The notes: generated by a model not told the origin, from the sequence alone. 37,859 nucleotides of DNA from Eggerthellaceae bacterium (GCA_030524475.1 JAUNGO010000018.1:1-37859), one strand, 5' to 3'; shown: positions 23,733 to 36,197, counted from the stretch's first letter. A program made the numbers and translations.

Positions 23733-26700
23733 CTACGCGATCATGACGCCCTGGTCGAACAGATCGCGAATCTCCGCCTTCAGCACGTTGGACTGCGCGT
23801 CCACGCTCACCGGCAGCTCGGCACGGAACTTGCGACCGTCGGTTTGCTGCACGAACAGCACCACGCCGTCGCGCCCCGGGTACGAGCGCAAAATGCGGTT
23901 CAGCCGCGCCGAGCGCGTCGCGTCGAACGCGCCCGACGGCACGCGCAGCTCCAGATGCGACGGGCGCGCGTCCTCCTCGGAAAGCTCCAGCGCCTCCAAC
24001 TCAAAGCACATGATCTGGCTGCCGCGGTCGTTGTGCTCGAACTTGCCCTTGATCTTGGCAATCACGTCTTCCTGTATGACCTCGGCAAAGTCGTCGTACT
24101 TAAAGCAGATGCACTCGATGTGCCCTGTGGTGTCCTCAAGCGTGAACGTTGCCATCTTCGTGCCGCGCTTGGTGAGCTTCACCACCACGTTCGAGATCAT
24201 GCCCACAAACGTCGCGCTCTTGATCTCCTTCGTGCGCTCCGCCAAATCCCCCAGCTGGAACTTCGTCATGCGCGCGATGGCTCCCTCGCAGGGCGCAAGC
24301 GGGTGCTCCGACACGTAGATCTTCATGATCTCCTTCTCGTAGGCAAGCTTCGTGCGCTTGTCCCACTCGACGCCGTCGGGCTCGGGCACGTCCTCCTTGA
24401 ACGAGTCGTCGGCCTCGGCGAACATCGAGAACATATCCATCTGGCCGGCGTCGCGGTCTTTCTGGCGCTTGGCTGCGCCCTCGAGCAGCGGCGTTTCGTC
24501 CACGAAGTACATCAGCTGCTTGCGCGTGTAGCCCGTCGAGTCGAACGCGCCGCCCTTGATGAGCGCCTCGAGCGTCTTGCGGTTGTAGCATTTCGCGTCG
24601 AGGCGGTTCACGAAGTCGTGCAGGCTCGTGTAGGGGCCACCCGCCTCGCGCTCGGCGATGATGGCGTCGGCCACGTTCTTGCCGATGCCGCGCACGCCCA
24701 CCAAGCCGAAGCGAATGCCCTCGTCGACCGGCGTGAACTCGGCGTTCGACGAGTTGATGTCGGGCGGCAGCACCGGCGTTCCGTTGTGGTTGCAGCTGGC
24801 GATGTACTTGATCAGGCGGTCGGTGTTGCCCATGTAGCTCGAGAGCACGGCGGCCATGAACTCGTTGGGGTAATGCGCCTTCAGGTACGCCGTGCGCATG
24901 ACCAAGATGGCATACGCCGCCGAGTGCGACTTGTTGAACGCGTACTTCGCGAACTTCTCCGCGTCCTCCCAGATCTGCTTGGCGATCTCCAGCGAGAAGC
25001 CGTTTTCCACGGCGCCGGTGTTCCAGTCCTCCTGCAAGGCGCGCATGACGTCGAGCTTCTTTTTGCCCATGGCCTTGCGCAGCTTGTCGGCCTTGCCGGC
25101 GGAAAAGCCGCTCATGGCCATGGAGATCTGCATGATCTGCTCTTGGTAGACCATCGTACCGTAGGTTTCCTCCAAGATGGGGCGCAGGCGGTCGTCGTAG
25201 TAGTGGATGGCCGTCTTGCCGGAGGCCACCTTCACGTAGTCGTCCACCATGCCCGACTCGAGCGGGCCCGGGCGGTTAAGCGCGATCGACGCCACGATGT
25301 CGGAGAAACGGCGCGGTGGCAGGCGGGCGAACAGGCTCACGTACAGCGCGCCCTCCACCTGGAACAGACCGTCCATGTTGCCCGAGCGCATGAGCTCGAA
25401 CGCGCCCTCGTCGTCGGTGGGGATCTCCTCGGGAACCACCTTCTGCCCCGTGCGCGCCTCGATGTTGCGACACGCGCGCGAAAGCACGCCCAAGGTGCGC
25501 AAACCCAAAAAGTCCATCTTGAGCAGCCCCAGGTCAGGCGTGTAGTGGCCGTCGTACTGCGTGATGATGCCGCCGCCTTTGGTGTCGCGCTTCATGGGCA
25601 CGTGGTCGCTCATCGGGTCGCGGCAGATGATGGTGGCGCACGCATGCACGCCCTCGCCGCGCACGTGCCCCTCGATGGAGCGCGCCGCGTCGATGACGGC
25701 CTTCACGTCTTCCTCGGTTTGGTACGCCTTCTTGAGGTCGGGGTTGGTGCCGAGCGCCTTGTCGATGGTGATGCCCAGCTCGTCGCCGATCATCTTGCAA
25801 ATGCGGTCGCCCGTAGAGTACGGGTAGTCCAGCACGCGCGCCGCGTCGCGCACGGCGTTTTTCGCCTGGAGCTTGCCGAAGGTGATCACGCCGGACACGT
25901 GGTCCTCGCCGTAGACGTCCTTGATGTGCTCGATGACCTCGCCGCGCCGCTCATCCTCGAAGTCAACGTCGATATCAGGCATCTCCACGCGCTCGGGGCT
26001 CAAGAAGCGCTCGAACAGCAACCCGTTGGACAGCGGGTCGAGGTCGGTGATGCCCATGGCGTACGCCACGATGGCGCCTGCCGCGCTTCCGCGGCCCGGT
26101 CCCACGCCGATGCCCTGGCTGCGCGCCCACTCGATGTACTCCTGCACGATGAGGAAGTAGGCGGGGAATCCCTGTTGGATGATGACGCCCATCTCGTAGT
26201 CGGCACGCTCGCGCACCTCGGGCGGGACGGGCTCGCCGTAGCGGCGCACCAGCCCCTCGTCCACGCGCTTGCGGAACCAGCTTTCCTCCGTCTCGCCCTC
26301 GGGCAAGGGGAAACGCGGCAGGATGGAGTCGCGCTCAAGCTCGACGTTCACCTTCTCGGCGAGCGTCACCGTGTTGTCGCATGCCTCGGGGAAGTCGCGC
26401 AGCGCCTCGCGCATCTCCTCTTCCGTTTTCATGTAGAACTGGTCGTTGGCGAACTTCATGCGCTTCGTCTCGTTCACAAGCGACCCCGTGCCGATGCACA
26501 GCATGATGTCCTGCGCGCGGGCGTCCTCCTGCACGAGGTAGTGGAAGTCGTTCGTGGCGATGGTTTGCAGCCCCGCCGCGCGCGCAACGTCAGTGAGCAT
26601 GTGGTTGAGCTCGGTTTGCGTGAAGCCGGCGTCAGTGCGGATGCCCTGGTTTTGAAGCTCGATGTAGAAGTCGCCCTCGTCGAAGCAGCCGGCGAACTTC

Positions 26701-27188
26701 TTCGCCCACGCCACCGCGTCATCGAACTGGCGGTTGTCGAGCAGTTTCGGGATGATGCCGGCGATGCACGCCGACGAGCCGATGATGCCGTGCCCGTACT
26801 TTTGCAGCATGGAAAACGTGGTGCGCGGCTTGTAGTAGAAGTTGTCGACGTGGCTTTCGCTCACCAGCTTCAGCAGGTTGTGGTAGCCCTCGTTGGTCTT
26901 CGCCAGAAGCAGCAGGTGGTAGAGCTTGGGCTTGACGTCGGTGCGCAGGTCCTCGTCGGTGGTGAAGTACACCTCGCAGCCGTAGATGGGCTTGACCTTC
27001 TTGCCCGTCTCCTTCTCGACCGCCGCGCACGCATCGCACAGCTCCGGCACGCCCGACATCACGCCGTGGTCGGTGATGGCCACCGCCGGCATGTCCAGAT
27101 CGGCCGCGCGGCGCACCATGTCCTTCACGTGCGTTGCGCCGTCGAGCAGGGAATATTCCGTGTGATTGTGCAAATGTACAAAGGCCAT
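23733..27188 (-). CDS. dnaE: DNA polymerase III subunit alpha
   Basis: 1151 residues, DnaE1 length. The N-terminal PHP domain starts FVHLHNHTEYSLLDG and has ITDHGVMSG. The catalytic Asp pair lies in PDIDVDFEDERRG near residue 400, after GPGRGSAAGAIVAYA. SHSAAYAILVMRTAYLKAHYP, helix-hairpin-helix RGIGKNVADAI and a C-terminal OB fold (ATFVGMISNVVVKLTKRGTK) follow. It is the main replicative polymerase. ATG 27188 has GAGGTG upstream. A minus-strand TATCAT at 27279-27284 may be the -10, but no good -35 is seen. The gap to acpS (23620-23732) shows nothing clear. Confidence 0.97.
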   Translation of the reverse strand: MAFVHLHNHTEYSLLDGATHVKDMVRRAADLDMPAVAITDHGVMSGVPELCDACAAVEKETGKKVKPIYGCEVYFTTDEDLRTDVKPKLYHLLLLAKTNEGYHNLLKLVSESHVDNFYYKPRTTFSMLQKYGHGIIGSSACIAGIIPKLLDNRQFDDAVAWAKKFAGCFDEGDFYIELQNQGIRTDAGFTQTELNHMLTDVARAAGLQTIATNDFHYLVQEDARAQDIMLCIGTGSLVNETKRMKFANDQFYMKTEEEMREALRDFPEACDNTVTLAEKVNVELERDSILPRFPLPEGETEESWFRKRVDEGLVRRYGEPVPPEVRERADYEMGVIIQQGFPAYFLIVQEYIEWARSQGIGVGPGRGSAAGAIVAYAMGITDLDPLSNGLLFERFLSPERVEMPDIDVDFEDERRGEVIEHIKDVYGEDHVSGVITFGKLQAKNAVRDAARVLDYPYSTGDRICKMIGDELGITIDKALGTNPDLKKAYQTEEDVKAVIDAARSIEGHVRGEGVHACATIICRDPMSDHVPMKRDTKGGGIITQYDGHYTPDLGLLKMDFLGLRTLGVLSRACRNIEARTGQKVVPEEIPTDDEGAFELMRSGNMDGLFQVEGALYVSLFARLPPRRFSDIVASIALNRPGPLESGMVDDYVKVASGKTAIHYYDDRLRPILEETYGTMVYQEQIMQISMAMSGFSAGKADKLRKAMGKKKLDVMRALQEDWNTGAVENGFSLEIAKQIWEDAEKFAKYAFNKSHSAAYAILVMRTAYLKAHYPNEFMAAVLSSYMGNTDRLIKYIASCNHNGTPVLPPDINSSNAEFTPVDEGIRFGLVGVRGIGKNVADAIIAEREAGGPYTSLHDFVNRLDAKCYNRKTLEALIKGGAFDSTGYTRKQLMYFVDETPLLEGAAKRQKDRDAGQMDMFSMFAEADDSFKEDVPEPDGVEWDKRTKLAYEKEIMKIYVSEHPLAPCEGAIARMTKFQLGDLAERTKEIKSATFVGMISNVVVKLTKRGTKMATFTLEDTTGHIECICFKYDDFAEVIQEDVIAKIKGKFEHNDRGSQIMCFELEALELSEEDARPSHLELRVPSGAFDATRSARLNRILRSYPGRDGVVLFVQQTDGRKFRAELPVSVDAQSNVLKAEIRDLFDQGVMIA

Positions 27189-27311
27189 GTGCCAGACACC
27201 TCGTTTACGTATCGCGAATGCGCATGCTGTGGTTCAAGAGTGGATGTGCGCGAAAAAGCCAACTTACGTTCGGGTGCCATGATACCAGCAATCAACGCGA
27301 ACAAACCGTGA

Positions 27312-27426
27312 GGTTTGCGTGTTCTTGAAAACGGAGCGCGGGAAAGACCTCGGGCGCAACGCTCAGAAGCTTCGCAGCCTTCGCTTATGCGCCCGAGGGC
27401 TTTCCCGCGCGGACGACCCGCAAACC
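27312..27426. repeat. Large imperfect hairpin (element D) between dnaE and atpC
   Basis: An outer stem GGTTTGCG (27312-27319) pairs with CGCAAACC (27419-27426). After an asymmetric internal loop (16 nt opposite 8 nt), a 23-nt arm (27336-27358) pairs at 22 of 23 positions with 27388-27410. The 29-nt apical loop carries GCTTCGCAGC, the same string found at the right-hand end of E2 and E5. The GTCAGCGAG end is missing, so it is related only loosely. Confidence 0.7.
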
Positions 27427-27442
27427 CCCGCGCAAAACATGA

Positions 27443-27475
27443 AGAGGGCGGCCAGCTTGTCGCCAACCGCCCTCT
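27443..27475 (-). terminator. Terminator of the atp operon
   Basis: On the minus strand AGAGGGCGG pairs with CCGCCCTCT across an inner GC-rich dyad. TTCATGTTTTG follows, an interrupted U-tract. It lies 32 bp after the atpC stop. Confidence 0.7.
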
Positions 27476-27507
27476 CAAACAGGCTCAAAAGTATTTTTGA
27501 GGTAGTG

Positions 27508-27944
27508 CTACTTCGTGGAACCTTCTGCGTAGTCGAGCTGCATCTGGTACCACTCCAACTTGACACGGCCTGTTTCCACGGCGGCCTTGTCTTGCTCGTC
27601 GTCCTTCTTCTCGAGTTCCTCGATGCGAAGGCGCAGCTTGTCGTACTTCTGGCGCATCTCGGCAACGTCGATGTCCTCGACGTTCTTGCCGAAGCGGCCG
27701 AGCACCGTCACCACGTCGTTGTAGACCTGCGCGGCACCCTCGTAAAGCAGAAACTGCTTCTTCTCGTGGCCTTCAGGGTCGAGGTGGATCGTCAAGATGC
27801 CGCCCGACTTGTTGGTCGCGACGAGCATCTCGTGCCCCGGCAAAACGCCGTAAGAGCCCTCGACGCCCGGAATGCTCGCATAGTAGATCTCACCCGAGAA
27901 CAACTCGCGCGTAGGAATGGCTACCACACAGCGCAGCGCTGCCA

Positions 27945-27945
<1 letters not shown>
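27508..27945 (-). CDS. atpC: ATP synthase F1 subunit epsilon
   Basis: 145 residues. The N-terminal beta-sandwich has VAIPTRELFSGEIYYASIPGVEGSYGVLPGH, typical of epsilon. The C-terminal part is a charged helix pair (AEMRQKYDKLRLRIEELEKK) that can brake ATP hydrolysis. The ATG at 27945 overlaps the atpD stop in TAATG, so it is translationally coupled. It is the last gene of the operon, followed by a terminator. Confidence 0.94.
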
Positions 27946-29375
<1,430 letters not shown>

Positions 29376-30302
29376 TTATTCCTCCAAAGCTGCGGCACCG
29401 CCAACGATCTCGGTGATCTCGGTGGTAATTGCACCCTGGCGCACACGGTTGTACACGCGGGTCAACGTCGAGACCATCTCGTTCGCGTTGTCGGTTGCCG
29501 ACTTCATTGCGTTGCGGCGAGCGCCTTGTTCGCCCGCAGCCGAGTCGAGAAGCGCATAGTAGAAGGCGTTGCGCAAGTAAGCCTTCATCAGGTAGAACAT
29601 AACCGATTCGGGATCGGGCTCGAAGTCGATGTCGCCGACGACCTTCTTCTCGCCGTCGCGGTACTTCTCGAGCACGTCCTCCTCCTTGGGGGTAAGCCCC
29701 AGAAGGTCGGCGTACGACTGCTGGTTGATCGGCAGAACCTGCTGCTCGACCAGCGTTTGCTCGGCGGCGTTCTTGGCGTGGTTGTACACCACGAACACCT
29801 CGTCGAGCTTGCCGTAGTGGTAGCCGTCGCCGGCGTACAGCGACAGCTCGGCCGCCTGCTCGTACGTCGGGTCGGCGGAAAGACCTGCGAACTCGAATAC
29901 CGGCTTGATACCACGGTAGCTGAAGTAGCCGATGGCCTTCTTGCCGCATGCGGCCACTTCAACCTCGACGCCCTGACGCTCCTTCTCCTTGATGAGTTTC
30001 TCGGCGTGACGCAGCACGTTGCTGTTGAAGCCACCAGCAAGGCCGCGATCAGACGCCACCACCACGACGAGCGCGCGCTTGACCTCGTCATGCGTTTGCA
30101 GAAGAGGCTCGGATTGCATGGGCGCGTACTTCGCCGTGCTGATGAGCATGTCCGAAATGGCACACGCCCACGGAAGCGCGCTTGCCACACGCTCGGAGGC
30201 ACGGCGAATCTTAGCAGCGGCGACCATTTCCATGGTGCGCGTGATCTGCTTCGTCGAGCTGACGGAGTTGATACGCCTTTCAATATCGTGAAGGTTGGGC
30301 AT
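29376..30302 (-). CDS. atpG: ATP synthase F1 subunit gamma
   Basis: 308 residues. The rotor shaft: both ends form the long coiled coil. The N-terminal helix has RRINSVSSTKQITRTMEMVAA and the C-terminal helix has RRNAMKSATDNANEMV and GAITTEITEIVGG, both family hallmarks. The ATG at 30302 has AAGGGACGG upstream. It follows atpA by 12 nt. Confidence 0.96.
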   Translation of the reverse strand: MPNLHDIERRINSVSSTKQITRTMEMVAAAKIRRASERVASALPWACAISDMLISTAKYAPMQSEPLLQTHDEVKRALVVVVASDRGLAGGFNSNVLRHAEKLIKEKERQGVEVEVAACGKKAIGYFSYRGIKPVFEFAGLSADPTYEQAAELSLYAGDGYHYGKLDEVFVVYNHAKNAAEQTLVEQQVLPINQQSYADLLGLTPKEEDVLEKYRDGEKKVVGDIDFEPDPESVMFYLMKAYLRNAFYYALLDSAAGEQGARRNAMKSATDNANEMVSTLTRVYNRVRQGAITTEITEIVGGAAALEE

Positions 30303-30314
30303 GGTTACCGTCCC

Positions 30315-31879
<1,565 letters not shown>

Positions 31880-31880
<1 letters not shown>

Positions 31881-32458
31881 TAGCATTCACCTCCATCTGT
31901 TTGTTCCTTGAGCGTGTGGCGCGCGCTGTTCAACTGCGAGATGACGCTCGCGTCGATGCGCTTGCCGTTGACGCTCATGATAATGCCGCCGAGAATGGAC
32001 TTGTCGATGTGCTCGCGCAGCACCGCCTTCTTCCCCAGCTCGGCTTCGGCTTTTTCCGTAATGATGTGGCGCAGGTTGTCGTCGAGCTCAACGACGGTCG
32101 TAACGTCTACCACACACAAGTTCAGCTTGGTATCAAGCTCGTCTCCGTAGGCTGCGTACACGCGCGGGAGCTTGTCGGCGTCCCCACGCTCCGCCATGAC
32201 CGCCATGACCTCGGTGAACGCCGGGTTGCACGAGGCGAACACCGCCTTCGCCAGCGCGTTGCGCTGCTCGGGCGTGTAGGCCGGGTCGGTCAGCGCCATG
32301 GAAAGTTCCATGTCGGAGTGCATCAGACGGATGATGTCCTCCATCTGGTTGCGCACCTCGAGCACGGCATCCTGCCCGCCAGCTGCCCTCGCCGCGTCGA
32401 ACATGACGGAGGCGTAGGCAGCGATTTCTTCTTTGACGACAAGACGATTAGTTGGCAT
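31880..32458 (-). CDS. atpH: ATP synthase F1 subunit delta
   Basis: 192 residues. It links F1 to the peripheral stalk. The N-terminal helical domain has [13 protein letters not shown], and the C-terminal domain has [26 protein letters not shown] and [18 protein letters not shown], typical of OSCP/delta. ATG 32458 ([10 protein letters not shown]) lies inside the end of atpF, an 11-bp overlap, which decides against the longer frame to 32527. Confidence 0.93.
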
Positions 32459-33059
32459 TGAAGCTACCTGCCTCTTTGACATAGCGCTCGATGATGCTGC
32501 GATGCTCGCCCTCGGTGAGCTCCTCACCGATCAGGCGCGCCGCAACGTCAACCGAGATGTCAGCGACAGAAGCCTGAAGCTCGGCCTGCGCCTGCTTCTT
32601 CTCAGCCTCGATGGCCACCTTCGCCTTGGCGATCATGTCCGCCGCCTCGGCCTGGGCCTTGGCGGTGATGTCGGCCTTGACGGCCTCGCCCGTGGCGCGC
32701 GCGTCGGCGACGATTTGCGCAGACTGGGCCTTCGCGTCGGCGAGCTGCTCTTTGTACTCAGCCAGCGTACGCTCGGCCTCGATCTGGGCCTCCTCGGACT
32801 TCTTGAGCGCTTCCTTGATGGTCGTCTCGCGCTTGGTGATGATCCCGTCGATCACCGGCCAACCGAACTTGGCCAGAATGATCAGAAGGATGATGAAGAT
32901 GACGAGCATCGGGATGAACTCATTCATGTCGGGAATGAGCACCGCGATGCCTTCCTTCTCAGACGCAAACGCGAGGGTGGGGAAAGCACACGCAAGGCTT
33001 GCTGCGGCAACCGCAGCGGCACCGGCCTTTGCCAACTTCTTGTTCAGCTTTGCTTTCAC
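32448..33059 (-). CDS. atpF: ATP synthase Fo subunit b
   Basis: 203 residues. The membrane helix is about 49-66 (PMLVIFIILLIILAKFGWP). A long charged coiled coil forms the peripheral stalk. Before the helix sits a 32-residue extension that looks like a signal peptide (basic start, Ala-rich core, then FPTLAFA before SEKEG). The start is GTG at 33059 with AAGGTGG upstream. Whether the extension is cleaved is not known. Confidence 0.93.
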   Translation of the reverse strand: MKAKLNKKLAKAGAAAVAAASLACAFPTLAFASEKEGIAVLIPDMNEFIPMLVIFIILLIILAKFGWPVIDGIITKRETTIKEALKKSEEAQIEAERTLAEYKEQLADAKAQSAQIVADARATGEAVKADITAKAQAEAADMIAKAKVAIEAEKKQAQAELQASVADISVDVAARLIGEELTEGEHRSIIERYVKEAGSFNAN

Positions 33060-33107
33060 TAATCCACCTTCTTTCTCAGCTTGATGTGACTATCAGGTCA
33101 GCCGATG

Positions 33108-33326
33108 TTAGAAGATGAAGGTGAGAACGAAGCCGATGAGGGCGAGTGCCTCAGCGAGAGCGCCGAAGATCAGGGCGTTGGTGAACAGCTTGCCGGCAAG
33201 CTCGGGCTGGCGGGCAGAGCCCACGCACAGGCCGTAGCCGCAAAGTCCCAGACCAATGCCTGGGCCGATGGTGCCGAGGCCGTAGCCGACTACCTTGAGG
33301 GCAGCGATGATGAACGTCGTTTCCAC
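33108..33326 (-). CDS. atpE: ATP synthase Fo subunit c
   Basis: 72 residues in two membrane helices joined by the polar loop ARQPELAG. The ion-binding carboxylate is the Glu in GALAEALALIG. The first helix has GPGIGLGLCGYG and lacks the Gln, and the Glu is followed by Ala rather than Ser or Thr, so a proton rather than sodium ring is expected. Start GTG 33326 has GGAGGAAAA upstream; the frame to 33470 is not supported. A hairpin precedes the ribosome site. Confidence 0.94.
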   Translation of the reverse strand: METTFIIAALKVVGYGLGTIGPGIGLGLCGYGLCVGSARQPELAGKLFTNALIFGALAEALALIGFVLTFIF

Positions 33327-33344
33327 AGTTTTCCTCCTTTTACC

Positions 33345-33369
33345 GTTTTTGAGCCTGTTTCTCAAAAAC
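33345..33369 (-). other. Hairpin just upstream of atpE
   Basis: GTTTTTGAG (33345-33353) and CTCAAAAAC (33361-33369) form a 9-bp perfect stem with a 7-nt loop in the atpB-atpE gap. It has no U-tract, so it may affect mRNA processing or stability rather than stop transcription. The other half of the gap (33370-33489) holds a GC-rich dyad GCGGCCG/CGGCCGC but no gene. Confidence 0.55.
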
Positions 33370-33489
33370 ACTTGCAAAGTATGTCCCACGGCGCGTTGTC
33401 GCCGTTGAAACCGATGTTGGGACGCGGCCGCACGCGTGCGCAAACGGCCGCGATGCGCATGGACGCCCAAAGGGCGCGGCGCACGCGTC

Positions 33490-34293
33490 TTAGTGCTCGC
33501 CCTGGGCCAAGCCGACGTAGACCGCCGACAGGATGGTGAACACGTAGGCCTGCAGGAAGGCCACCAGGCACTCCAGCGCGTACATGACGAACAAGAACAG
33601 CACCCAGGCGATCGACGCCGCGCCGATGGGGTTGGCGAACTGGATGAGGTCGAGCAAGAAGAACTGCGTCATGATGGCGAAGATGCCCAGGATCATGTGG
33701 CCCGCGAACATATTGCCGTAAAGTCGGACGGCCAGCGTAAGCAGGCGGATGACCAGCGAGAAGAACTCGAAGAACCAGATGATGGGAACCATCGGCTTCG
33801 GCAAGCCCGAAGGAGCGATGGACTTGATGTAGCCCCAGCCGCCCTTGGCCTTGATGCCGTAGAAGTTGAAGTACACAAACGCGATGAGGGCCAGCGCCCA
33901 CGTGACGCTCAGAGAGCCCGTGGGGGTCTTCGCGCCGGGGATGAGGCCGATGATGTTCGAGATCAGGATGAAGAAGAACAGCGTCGCCAGAAACGGGATG
34001 TGCTTCTTGTAGCCGTGCCCGACAGCACCTTCGCCCATGTTGCGGCAAACCGCGTCGTAGCCCCAGTCGATAAGGCCCGCGAACTTGCCCTTCGGCGAAA
34101 CCTGAACCTTGCGCACGCCAATGAGCACAACCGCCAGCACCACGAGCGTGATGACGAACATCCACACGGTGTACTGCGTAAGGCCGATGCCGCCGCCGAA
34201 GTCGACGACGAACGTGGAGTTGAAAGACTCGCTCAGCTCCTCGATCGGACCGGCGATATCCGCCAACGGATCGCCCGTAAGTTCAAAAGCCAT
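33490..34293 (-). CDS. atpB: ATP synthase Fo subunit a
   Basis: 267 residues with five or six membrane helices. The essential Arg lies in VRLYGNMFAGHMIL, and LVAFLQAYVFTILSAVYVGLA is the conserved last helix. It forms the proton half-channels beside the c-ring. The ATG at 34293 has AAGGAGAGG upstream. It lies 18 bp after the atpI-like gene and 160 bp before atpE. Confidence 0.96.
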   Translation of the reverse strand: MAFELTGDPLADIAGPIEELSESFNSTFVVDFGGGIGLTQYTVWMFVITLVVLAVVLIGVRKVQVSPKGKFAGLIDWGYDAVCRNMGEGAVGHGYKKHIPFLATLFFFILISNIIGLIPGAKTPTGSLSVTWALALIAFVYFNFYGIKAKGGWGYIKSIAPSGLPKPMVPIIWFFEFFSLVIRLLTLAVRLYGNMFAGHMILGIFAIMTQFFLLDLIQFANPIGAASIAWVLFLFVMYALECLVAFLQAYVFTILSAVYVGLAQGEH

Positions 34294-34311
34294 GTACCTC
34301 TCCTTCTTTTG

Positions 34312-34593
34312 CTATCGACGCTTCGACAAAACCACGCCGAAGACGATCACCCCGACGACGAACGCCAAAAGCTCGGCCGCCGCAAACGGCACAAGCACGT
34401 CGGACGCTGCCATCTTGCAGACGATAAGCCCCGCAACCAAAACAACGAACGAGGCGGCTATCGTCAGCAAAAAAGGCGCCAGCATGTCGAGTGAGTGGGT
34501 AGGGTTGACCGTGCGGATCTTTTTCGTGGCAATGCGGAACGGCACGATGCTGACCAGCCCCACGACAATTCCGACGATAACTGCTGCTACCAT
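34312..34593 (-). CDS. Small membrane protein at head of atp operon (AtpI-like)
   Basis: 93 residues with three hydrophobic segments (about 1-20, 38-60 and 66-88) and a basic end SKRR. Position at the head of the operon and size match AtpI-type assembly factors, which help build the c-ring, but no strong AtpI motif is visible. ATG 34593 has GGAGTG about 10 nt upstream. The operon assignment is firm; the function is inferred. Confidence 0.75.
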   Translation of the reverse strand: MVAAVIVGIVVGLVSIVPFRIATKKIRTVNPTHSLDMLAPFLLTIAASFVVLVAGLIVCKMAASDVLVPFAAAELLAFVVGVIVFGVVLSKRR

Positions 34594-34643
34594 AACTCGC
34601 TTTCACTCCATGCGCATACGACGCCCTGATTTAAGCCTTCCGT

Positions 34644-34673
34644 ATCATAACGGGAATGTGAAGAACCTGCGAA
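34644..34673 (-). promoter_or_regulatory. Probable promoter of the atp operon
   Basis: TATGAT (34644-34649) on the minus strand with TTCGCA (34668-34673) 18 bp upstream. The leader to the first ATG is about 45 nt. The stretch 34674-34719 shows nothing else. Confidence 0.45.
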
Positions 34674-34719
34674 GGAAGGCAAGCGAACCCGCAAGTTTTT
34701 CAGGTGAGCGGTATTTCGC

Positions 34720-34867
34720 TCCGTTCGTTGCCATGCAACGAACGGACACGCCGACGCTGTGCGGCAGCTGGGCGGTCGATTTGGCGCTCCAAGCCCTCGT
34801 CGTGGCCCGAAGGCCACTTCCTCGGGCTTTCACGCCAAATCAACTCGCCGAGCTGCCGCTCGCTGAC
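34720..34867 (-). repeat. Structured intergenic element E4 (subfamily B)
   Basis: On the minus strand, GTCAGCGAG (34867-34859) leads to an outer stem (34833-34859 with 34761-34786). Then come GGCG/CGCC, the loop UGA opposite GGAG, AAGCCC/GGGCTT, the loop GAGGAA opposite GACGA, and GTGGCC/GGCCAC with a UUCG tetraloop. CAGCGTCGGC follows (34759-34750). A 12-bp perfect hairpin with a 3-nt loop (34720-34746) closes it. The loops equal those of E2 while the helices differ. It lies between glyA and the atp promoter. Confidence 0.8.
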
Positions 34868-34915
34868 GCTACGAACAACCTGCGAGCCCTTGAATACTAG
34901 TCTTATGATTAAAGA

Positions 34916-36172
34916 TTAGTATTCCAACCCTGGATACAGCGGATGGGCTTCCAGGATGGCGTTCACCTTTTTGCGCACGTCGGCGAGCTTTGCCTCGTCG
35001 GCGGCGTTGAACACCGTGGCGGCGATAAGCTGGCCCACCTCGTAGAAGTCGTCTCTCGTGAGTCCCCGCGTGGTGGCCGCCGCCGAGCCCACGCGAATGC
35101 CGCTCGTGACGAAGGGCGAGCGCTTCTCGTTGGGGATGGTGTTCTTGTTGCAGGTGAGCCCCACGCTCTCGAGCAGTTTCTCGGCGTCTTTGCCGGTGAC
35201 GTCGGCGGGGTTGAGGTCCACCAGGCACAAATGGTTGTCGGTGCCGCCCGACACCAGGCGTAAGCCCCCGTCGGTCATGCCCTGCCCCATCACGCGCGCG
35301 TTTTCCACCACATGGTCGATGTATTCGGCGTATTCGCGCGTGAGCGCCTCGCCGAACGCCACGGCCTTGCCCGCGATCACGTGCATGAGCGGCCCGCCCT
35401 GCGCGCCGGGGAAGATGGCCTTGTTGATCTTTTTCGCCAGGTCCTCGTCGTTGGTGAGGATGAAGCCGCCGCGCGGGCCGCGCAGCGTCTTGTGGCTAGT
35501 GGAGGTGACGATGTCGGCGTACGGCACGGGGCTGGGATGAGCGCCCGTCGCCACCAGGCCCGCGATGTGCGCCATGTCGACCATGAGGTAGGCGCCCACC
35601 TCATGCGCGATGGCGGCCATGCGCTTAAAGTCGATGACGCGCGGATAGGCCGACGCGCCGCCCACGATCACCTTCGGACGCACGCGCTTGGCTTGGGCCT
35701 CCAGCGCGTCGTAGTCGATGGTCTCGGTCTCGGGGTCGACCCCGTACGACTCGATGTGGTAGAGCAGTCCCGAGAAGTTCACGGGGCTGCCGTGCGTGAG
35801 ATGCCCGCCGTGGTCGAGGCTCATGCCGAGCACCGTGTCGCCCGGCTCGATGATGGAAAGGTACGCACCGAAGTTGGCGCTCGCACCCGAGTGGGGCTGC
35901 ACGTTGGCGAACTTCGCGCCGTAAAGCTTGCAGGCGCGGTCGCGCGCGAGGTCTTCCACCACGTCGACCTTCTCGCAGCCGCCGTAGTAGCGACGGCCCG
36001 GGTAGCCTTCCGCGTACTTGTTGGTGAGCACACTGCCGACCGCCTCCATGACGGCGCGCGAGGTGAAGTTCTCCGAGGCGATGAGCTCGATCGAGCCGCG
36101 CTGACGCGCCAGCTCCGCGCCGAGCGCGGCCGCCAACTCGGGGTCGGACTGCTTAAGGTGTTCCAGTGCCAT
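34916..36172 (-). CDS. glyA: Serine hydroxymethyltransferase
   Basis: 418 residues. A PLP enzyme that converts serine and tetrahydrofolate to glycine and methylene-tetrahydrofolate. Visible are [40 protein letters not shown], the PLP Lys in [14 protein letters not shown], and [15 protein letters not shown] 36172 (MALEHLKQ) is chosen because it matches family N-termini; the purine site AAGGA is about 12 nt upstream. It is a single-gene unit with a good promoter. Hairpin elements E4 and E5 flank it, both with the GTCAGCGAG end towards the gene. Confidence 0.96.
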   Translation of the reverse strand: MALEHLKQSDPELAAALGAELARQRGSIELIASENFTSRAVMEAVGSVLTNKYAEGYPGRRYYGGCEKVDVVEDLARDRACKLYGAKFANVQPHSGASANFGAYLSIIEPGDTVLGMSLDHGGHLTHGSPVNFSGLLYHIESYGVDPETETIDYDALEAQAKRVRPKVIVGGASAYPRVIDFKRMAAIAHEVGAYLMVDMAHIAGLVATGAHPSPVPYADIVTSTSHKTLRGPRGGFILTNDEDLAKKINKAIFPGAQGGPLMHVIAGKAVAFGEALTREYAEYIDHVVENARVMGQGMTDGGLRLVSGGTDNHLCLVDLNPADVTGKDAEKLLESVGLTCNKNTIPNEKRSPFVTSGIRVGSAAATTRGLTRDDFYEVGQLIAATVFNAADEAKLADVRKKVNAILEAHPLYPGLEY

Positions 36173-36197
36173 GGTTTCGAGTTGTCCTTCCGTGAAT

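Noticed and set aside
23844-27311. Very long plus-strand open frame antisense to dnaE, and a similar one at 28029-31862 antisense to atp genes
   Set aside because: High GC leaves few stops on the antisense strand. The translations are rich in Arg, His and Val with no domain, while dnaE and the atp genes are certain on the other strand.
33108-33326. Sodium-type c-ring
   Set aside because: The first-helix Gln and the Ser/Thr after the key Glu are missing.
34720-34867. Integron attC sites
   Set aside because: No RYYYAAC/GTTRRRY core pairs are seen, no integrase is present, and the genes between elements are housekeeping.
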